Source: Paracoccaceae bacterium (GTDB taxonomy: Bacteria > Pseudomonadota > Alphaproteobacteria > Rhodobacterales > Rhodobacteraceae). From it: 11,640 bases of DNA. Positions 6,762 to 11,640 of the stretch are shown one piece after another (position 1 is the stretch's first letter; every line of letters begins with the position of its first letter). The notes below the pieces were generated by a model that worked only from the letters and a program-made list of their open reading frames with translations, searched no databases and had not been told where the DNA came from. A program made the translations under genes and the position numbers. The stretch is taken from assembly GCA_007121055.1 (NCBI GenBank), contig SKMM01000329.1:1-11640 (forward strand), written 5' to 3'.

Positions 6762-6857
6762 GCAGCACCTCCCCATTCGCGCGCCACCCGCGCCCCCTTG
6801 CACAGCCCGCAGCCTAGGTGCCAAACCTTTCCAAATCCTTTGGGGGGAGGCTTGGCC
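6762..6857. promoter_or_regulatory. Divergent promoter region between the STAS gene and the thiolase gene
   Basis: A 96-base intergenic region that must carry promoters in both directions. It contains two near-copies, CCAAACCTTT (6821-6830) and CCAAATCCTTT (6831-6841). The inverted repeat CCAAA-TCC-TTTGG (6831-6843) runs into the thiolase Shine-Dalgarno G-run (6842-6850). No clear -35/-10 pair can be assigned by eye. Confidence 0.4.
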
Positions 6858-8036
6858 ATGCAGGAGGTGATCATCGCGGGGGCAGCCCGCACGCCCATGG
6901 GCGGGTTCCAGGGCGTGCTGGCGCCGCTGACGGCCCCGGAACTGGGGGGCGCGGCGATCGCGGCGGCGCTGGCGGATGCGGCCGCAGCCCCGGGCGCGGT
7001 CGAGGAGGTGCTGATGGGCTGCGTGCTGCCCGCAGGCCAGGGCCAGGCCCCGGCGCGGCAGGCGGGCTTTGCCGCCGGGCTGGGCGAGGAGGTGCCGGCG
7101 ACCACTCTCAACAAGATGTGCGGCTCGGGCATGAAGGCCGCGATGTTCGCCGCCGACCGCATCGCACTGGGCGGCGCCGAGGTGATCGTCGCGGGCGGCA
7201 TGGAGAGCATGTCGAACGCCCCCTACCTTCTGCCCAAGATGCGCGCCGGCGCCCGCATGGGCCATGCCCAGGCGGTGGACCACATGTTCCTCGACGGGCT
7301 CGAGGACGCCTATGACCGCGGCCGCCTGATGGGCACCTTCGCCGAGGACTGCGCCCAGGCCTTCCAGTTCACCCGCGATGCCCAGGACGCCTATGCCCTT
7401 GCCTCGCTGGAGAACGCGCTGACGGCACAGCGCGGCGGGGCCTTCGCGGCCGAGATCGCGCCTGTGACCGTGACGACCCGCAAGGGCGCGGTGGAGGTGG
7501 CCGAGGACGAGCAGCCCGGGCTTGCCCGGCCCGACCGCATCCCCCACCTGAAACCCGCCTTCCGCAAGGACGGCACCGTGACGGCGGCCAATTCCTCGTC
7601 GATCTCGGACGGGGCGGCGGCGCTGGTGCTGGCCTCCGCCGCGGCGGTGGAGGCGCAAGGTCTCAAGGCCCGCGCCCGGCTTCTGGGCCATGCCAGCCAC
7701 GCCCAGGCGCCCGCCGAATTTCCCACCGCCCCCGTGCCGGCCGCCGAAAAGCTGCTGGCGCGGCTGGGCTGGTCGGTGGAGGACGTCGATCTGTGGGAGG
7801 TCAACGAGGCCTTCGCCGTCGTCCCCATGGCCTTCATGCACCGCATGGGCGTCGCACGCGACAAGCTCAACGTCCACGGCGGGGCCTGCGCTCTGGGCCA
7901 CCCCATCGGCGCCTCGGGCGCACGTATCCTCGTCACGCTCCTCAACGCGCTCGAAACGCACGGGCTGCGCCGCGGCGTGGCCGCGATCTGCATTGGCGGC
8001 GGCGAAGGCACGGCGGTGGCCATCGAGCGGATGTGA
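6858..8036 (+). CDS. Acetyl-CoA acetyltransferase (biosynthetic-type thiolase)
   Basis: A 392-residue cytosolic thiolase, the normal length for AtoB/PhaA. It condenses two acetyl-CoA to acetoacetyl-CoA, or the reverse, feeding polyhydroxybutyrate or ketone-body-type pathways. All catalytic residues are present: the acyl-accepting Cys in NKMCGSG (C88), VNEAFA (315-320), the His of GGACALGHPIGASGAR (H348), and the proton-donor Cys in CIGGGEGTA (C378). The ATG at 6858 follows GGGGGGAGG (6842-6850) by seven bases. The in-frame open stretch upstream (from 6222) is only the shadow of the minus-strand regulators. No phaB reductase or PHA synthase is adjacent, so the pathway is not fixed by context. 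A degradative acetoacetyl-CoA thiolase is equally possible. Confidence 0.93.
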   Translation: MQEVIIAGAARTPMGGFQGVLAPLTAPELGGAAIAAALADAAAAPGAVEEVLMGCVLPAGQGQAPARQAGFAAGLGEEVPATTLNKMCGSGMKAAMFAADRIALGGAEVIVAGGMESMSNAPYLLPKMRAGARMGHAQAVDHMFLDGLEDAYDRGRLMGTFAEDCAQAFQFTRDAQDAYALASLENALTAQRGGAFAAEIAPVTVTTRKGAVEVAEDEQPGLARPDRIPHLKPAFRKDGTVTAANSSSISDGAAALVLASAAAVEAQGLKARARLLGHASHAQAPAEFPTAPVPAAEKLLARLGWSVEDVDLWEVNEAFAVVPMAFMHRMGVARDKLNVHGGACALGHPIGASGARILVTLLNALETHGLRRGVAAICIGGGEGTAVAIERM

Positions 8037-9340
8037 CAGCGTCCTTACCGTTCAGCGGTCGACCGGTTCCCAGGCTCGGCGCTGCGTGCTTTGCAGGGCC
8101 CGATCGACTGTGGACCGCGGCCAGGGGCCAAGGTCGCAGAAACCGGGCCGGACCAGCCGCGAGACCCTCTGTCCCCAGCATGGCCGCTCCCGGGACGCAG
8201 ACCATCGGGACCGGCCCCAGCGACGCCCCCAGCGGAACCCAATCGCCCCGTCCGACCCCATCCGGCGCCCCGCCTGCATCTCCCGCGGACCGGGCAATAT
8301 GCCTCCCTCTCGCCGACAATTCCCAGCCGCCCCAAGGTCCAGGTGCAGGGGAACGGTGAGGGCCATGGCGGTCCGGCCGCGAAGGCGCGCCGGACGGTCA
8401 CGGCCCGGACACGCCAGTCAGCGGCGTCGCATCTGCGCCGCCGAAGCGCGCGGGCGGTGCAGGGCGCGCCGGATGACCTCCCTGCGCACTCCTGGCGCGC
8501 TCCCTGGCCCAGTTCCATGCACGAAACGCGCGGGTTGAACCGCGATGTGGCGCGCCCATCGGAGGACCCTGCTCCGCGGCGCATGACAGCACGGCCCACG
8601 CCGCGGCCGCGCACACCGGCGCGGTCACCGGCGGCCCTCCGGACCGGGACCGCCGGGACCTCGCTCCGCTCCGTGTCGACCTCGCCCTCATCGGCAACCG
8701 CTCTTCTGCGGTGCCATCGCCGGGGCATCAGTACCCCCTCGAGCACATCCTTGCTGGCCCAGCCGACCCGAAAGCCACGGCAGTGCTCGCGCGTTGCAGG
8801 GCGCAGGCCGCTCCTTGGGCAGCGCCCCCTCGGCGGAGATGCCAGCCTTCCGCCGCGGCCTACGCTCCTGTCATTGGTTCCCGCGGCGGACGCTGATCTC
8901 GGTCGCCCTCCCGTCCGGCGCAGGCGCCGCCTCGGCAGCGGCGCAGCCGGCGAAGTCCGCGGCCAAGATGGCGGCTGTGCAACAAGCGACAGCACATTCC
9001 GCGCATGGAGCGCCACCGTACCGACCGGGCCACCCTGCGGCAGTAACGGAGTGCCGTCGTCCGGCAACCGTGCGGCCAATGCATGGGAGTCGCGCCATCG
9101 TTGCGCCCGGCCGCGGCTGACGTCGGCGCCTCCAGCCGGGAAGCGATACGCGCCAGTTGGTCCGCGGCCGCGCACCTCGCCGCCGCGAAAGCGATCGGCG
9201 ATCCGATGCGCGCCAACCCGACCGCCACTCGACAGGCCGCCGGCGGCGGCCCGCATCAGACCCGCCAGGGAGACACCGTGCCAGAGCCCACGCACACCCT
9301 TGCCAACCCCTCGCCCCGACGTCACGGCCGCCGACCCTTG

Positions 9341-9376
9341 CCGGGTCCTTCCCCTCCGCCGGGTCCTTCCCCTCCT
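9341..9376 (+). repeat. Tandem duplication of an 18-base unit
   Basis: CCGGGTCCTTCCCCTCC occurs at 9341-9357 and again at 9359-9375, giving two head-to-tail 18-base units that differ only in the last base. It lies in the gene-free block and looks like a simple slippage duplication. Confidence 0.85.
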
Positions 9377-9955
9377 CGCCCCACCGAGATCGGGCGTTCC
9401 CGCACGCGGCGGCAGCCGATCCCGCATCCGGCTCCCGCGCCGACGAGCCCTGCGCACCCCCATCGACCTTGCCGTGCCCGAAGATCAGCGCATGCACAGC
9501 GGGCTCACAGGCGCGCAGCCTGCGGATCTCGAGACCCCGCGGCGGTATGTCGAGGGCCGTGGCCCGGGCCGCATGGCGTTGAGGCAGGATGCGGCCACGA
9601 TCCGCGAGATCAGGCTCCGGTCAGCCGCCGGGACGCACTCGGCCAGACCTCGGCGGAACGGGCCCCGCACCGGGCCCGGAGACATCCCCCGGCATGGACC
9701 CGCAAAGTGTCTGCCGCCGACCTCCGGCCACGGAGGGATCACGGCGGCCATGGGCCTGTTCAATCCTTCAGCATGACCGCTCTGATTTCATCTCTTTTCT
9801 TTGACCTGAACGCGCAACCTGATCGGCGCGACAGCGCGCAAGCTGCGCGTCCGGCGCCGTGCGACATGCCAGCGCCGCGGCGCGACGGCGGTTCGGCCTG
9901 CGGAAGGGGATGGCGGCATCGGGGGCGGCGGGGTGCCGCCGCGCCTCTTCCAGAG

Positions 9956-10442
9956 CGGTGGGCTTTCCTGCCTTTGCACGCCTTGCCGGCCGATGTCACC
10001 GCGCGGCCGCGGGCCGACCTGCACAGGCTCAGCATGGCGAGGGCCTCCGCCGGTATCGGGCTCGACCTCACGATCTGGGGCTGGGTGGTCGGGTGGGCGG
10101 AGTATGGTCGCCCTCCGGAACTGATCGGCCGCATGGAGAGACGCGTGAAAATGGCAGCCAGGCAAGGGCGCACCCGTGGTTCCGGGGGCATCGGCGCCGC
10201 CAGGCCGAACCTGTGTCTCGCCCGGCCCATGTCGGGCAGCGGTCGACGCCCTGCACGCTTATCTGCAAGGATGACGCGAGGCCTTCGGGCCCGGGCTTCC
10301 CGAGGCGGGAACGGCGCCCTGGGCCCGGGACGGGCTCGGGTTCTCGTCGCTCCGGGTCAAGATTCGGCTGCTGCTGCGACGGCTGGACGCGTTCACGTTG
10401 ACGGCCAATCAGCGGGCTTCAACGACAACGCCTGCCATCTGA
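9956..10442 (+). pseudogene. Possible decayed coding segment with a frame change and an in-frame stop
   Basis: Two adjacent stretches in different plus frames show third-position G/C bias with low second-position G/C, as in real genes here. The first (9956 to about 10180) reads as an aliphatic/aromatic protein containing GIGLDLTIWGWVVGW and a charged tail, ELIGRMERRVKMAARQ. The second (about 10233-10442) contains RAAVDALHAYLQG, then a TGA at 10272-10274, then an amphipathic segment GFSSLRVKIRLLLRRLDAF, ending at TGA 10440-10442. No product is recognised. They may be parts of one broken gene or two small remnants. The bias was judged by eye over short spans, so chance remains possible. Confidence 0.25.
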
Positions 10443-10891
10443 TCCGGCGCGAGAGATGGGCGCGTCTGGCCAGGGGCTTGCCTCCGATCGAGCCAGATAC
10501 CCAAGCAGGCGGCGACCGTTTGTGGGACCATGACGACCGGCTGCCGGGGCTGGAGCCCGTCACCTTCGGACCCGATCATCGGGACCAGCGCGTCGTTGCC
10601 GGCAAAGCAATGGTCGGGTCGCAGACCTTCCCGCGCTGCCCCAGTCCGCCGAGACAGTTGCACGTCACCCCTGCCGCGCCGTCGCAGCCTGCTGTGCTGA
10701 CAGTCCTGCGGAAGCGGTCCACACGATTTGGCCACCTGTGTCAGGCCATCGAGGATGATGTCCGAACTCCGGTGTCGCAGATGCCGATCCGCAGCGCACC
10801 CCGGCGTCGACAGGGTGGACCGGCTTTGCGCCCGGACACCCCTGCGCCGCTCCGGCCTTGCATCTATCCGGGCGCCGCGAGGGCGCTGACG

Positions 10892-11640
10892 TCAGGGGGC
10901 GATGGGCGCGCAGTCGCGCGCATGGGCACGCAGGCGGTCGCAGGCCATGCGGGCTTCCGACTCCGTCAGGCCGACAAATGTGGCCTCAAAGCCTGATTGG
11001 CCGGACTTCACCCGCCGCAGCCCGGCCTCGAAACTCGAGAGCTCGGCCAGCGCGGCCCGCATCAGGGCCCGCTCGGCTGCATCGCGGGTGCCGAAGCGGC
11101 CGAGGGTCACCCCCCACAGGCGGGGCGACGAGGTGGAGACCTGGGTCAGCACGATGTCTGCGTCCCCTTCGGCCGACTGCGCCGCCGCCGCCGTCTCGAC
11201 GACCGGCTCGGCCCGCCCCGTGGCGGCCAGTTGCGCGAGACCGGGCGCCTGCGCCGCACCCGAAGAGGCAAAGGTCAGGACCACGAATTCCGACGGGTCG
11301 GGCTCGGCCGGACGACTGGCGGCCACAGCAACCTCCGGCTCCGATGGCAGGGTGTCCGGCGGGGTGAAGGGCTGGTCGGCGACCACCTGCTCGCCGGCGC
11401 CGTCCATAGACTCCTGCGGCGCCAGCGCTTCGGGCCGGGGTTCGGGGGAGGGGTCGTCGGGACCCACGGGTTGGGCAGTATGCTCGGTGCGGGCCGCGTC
11501 CGTGATGGAGACGGCATCGCGCGAGCCGAAGGGAATGGTTCCGGGGCCGGCCGCGGCGGGCGCCGTGGCCCCCAGGGCCGCGGCGGCGATGGATTGCAAC
11601 CCGGCCGTCCCTTCGGGTGCGGGCCGCGCCTCGGGCGCCA
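10892..11640 (-). CDS. D-Ala-D-Ala carboxypeptidase-like protein, C-terminal part with SPOR domain (5' end outside window)
   Basis: The 3' part of a minus-strand gene, open to the window edge. About 249 residues are visible. The upstream two thirds is an Ala/Pro/Glu-rich low-complexity linker, expected to be disordered and periplasmic. The last 75 or so residues (10895 to about 11120) form a SPOR-like domain, with LWGVTLGRFGTRDAAERAL, the segment FEATFVGLTESEARMACDRL, and the final Cys shortly before the end. SPOR domains bind denuded septal peptidoglycan. This tail closely resembles the C-terminus of rhodobacterial DacA/DacF-type D-alanyl-D-alanine carboxypeptidases, but the catalytic SxxK, SxN and KTG motifs lie outside the window, so another SPOR protein is possible. 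The TTG at 11599 is not taken as a start because the same linker composition continues upstream of it. Confidence 0.75.
   Translation of the reverse strand, partial: APEARPAPEGTAGLQSIAAAALGATAPAAAGPGTIPFGSRDAVSITDAARTEHTAQPVGPDDPSPEPRPEALAPQESMDGAGEQVVADQPFTPPDTLPSEPEVAVAASRPAEPDPSEFVVLTFASSGAAQAPGLAQLAATGRAEPVVETAAAAQSAEGDADIVLTQVSTSSPRLWGVTLGRFGTRDAAERALMRAALAELSSFEAGLRRVKSGQSGFEATFVGLTESEARMACDRLRAHARDCAPIAP

Larger units (their letters stand above)
8037..10891. other. About 2.85 kb without a convincing intact gene
   Basis: Between the thiolase stop and the carboxypeptidase stop no frame gives a recognisable protein. Long open frames occur on both strands (for example 8091-9776 plus, 9083-10996 plus, 8045-9463 minus), but they translate to Arg/Pro/Ser/Gly-rich low-information sequence without a ribosome binding site, and frequent in high-GC DNA where stops are rare. 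The plus strand of 8040-9480 is visibly C-rich. A short lower-GC patch lies at 9768-9835. An 18-base tandem duplication lies at 9341-9376. Short patches with coding-like codon bias lie at about 9470-9660 and 9956-10442. No tRNA, RNase P, tmRNA, CRISPR or terminal inverted repeats were seen. The best reading is decayed or rapidly diverging sequence. Confidence 0.55.

Noticed and set aside
6762..7961. Minus-strand extension of the STAS gene to a 513-codon frame
   Set aside because: The upstream part is antisense to the thiolase gene. The ATG at 6761 has a strong Shine-Dalgarno sequence and gives the normal STAS length.
8602..9176. Two copies of CCGCGGCCGCGCAC, at 8602-8615 and 9163-9176
   Set aside because: A short, purely G/C-rich word is likely to recur by chance in this sequence. 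No longer flanking identity was seen.
8045..9463. Minus-strand open frame of about 472 codons
   Set aside because: Arg/Gly/Trp-rich translation typical of an out-of-frame reading, with no start signal and no family resemblance.
8091..9776. Plus-strand open frame of about 561 codons
   Set aside because: Composition is dominated by Pro, Arg, Ser and Thr with no motif, and codon-position bias is weak except near 9470-9660. Long stop-free frames are expected by chance at this GC content.
10409..10735. Minus-strand open frame of 108 codons with a fairly protein-like sequence
   Set aside because: The opposite plus frame is equally open and shows similar third-position bias, no ribosome binding site was seen and no homologue was recognised, so strand and reality cannot be decided.
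9083..10996. Plus-strand open frame of about 637 codons
   Set aside because: No ribosome binding site, no recognisable domain, Arg/Pro-rich composition over most of its length, and it runs into the end of the opposite carboxypeptidase gene. Only part of it (from about 9956) looks coding.

Overview
The window is very GC-rich (about 70 % by eye) and reads as chromosome of an alphaproteobacterium, most likely Rhodobacterales. Three things point there: the XerC and seryl-tRNA synthetase proteins, the SPOR-tailed D-Ala-D-Ala carboxypeptidase end whose sequence resembles rhodobacterial homologues, and the strong third-position G/C in every convincing gene. No tRNA, rRNA, CRISPR array or intact insertion sequence was seen.

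Left block (1-2462, plus strand): the 3' end of a XerC-type tyrosine recombinase, a complete serS, and a Trp-rich TspO-like membrane protein whose probable TTG start overlaps the serS stop. It meets a convergent LysR-type regulator stop codon to stop codon, with no base between.

Centre-left block (2463-5502): an inorganic-carbon-type module. An NhaR-like LysR regulator is divergent from sbtA (sodium-dependent bicarbonate permease family), followed 15 bases later by sbtB (PII-like partner protein) and then an unrecognised multi-pass membrane protein. The likely logic is a regulated permease with its own nucleotide-sensing gate, and perhaps an accessory membrane protein.

Centre-right block (5942-8036): a minus-strand STAS anti-sigma antagonist and an overlapping RsbW-like ATP-binding kinase form a small partner-switching pair without a visible sigma factor or phosphatase. 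Divergent from it is a complete acetyl-CoA acetyltransferase (PhaA/AtoB-type thiolase) with all catalytic residues.

Right block (8037-11640): about 2.85 kb holds no convincing intact gene. Only short coding-like patches, one broken by an in-frame stop, suggest decayed sequence. The window ends in the 3' part of a minus-strand D-Ala-D-Ala carboxypeptidase-like gene with a SPOR domain. No new multi-gene system could be demonstrated. The most informative parts are the NhaR-like/SbtA/SbtB/membrane-protein cluster and the unexplained 2.85-kb block.
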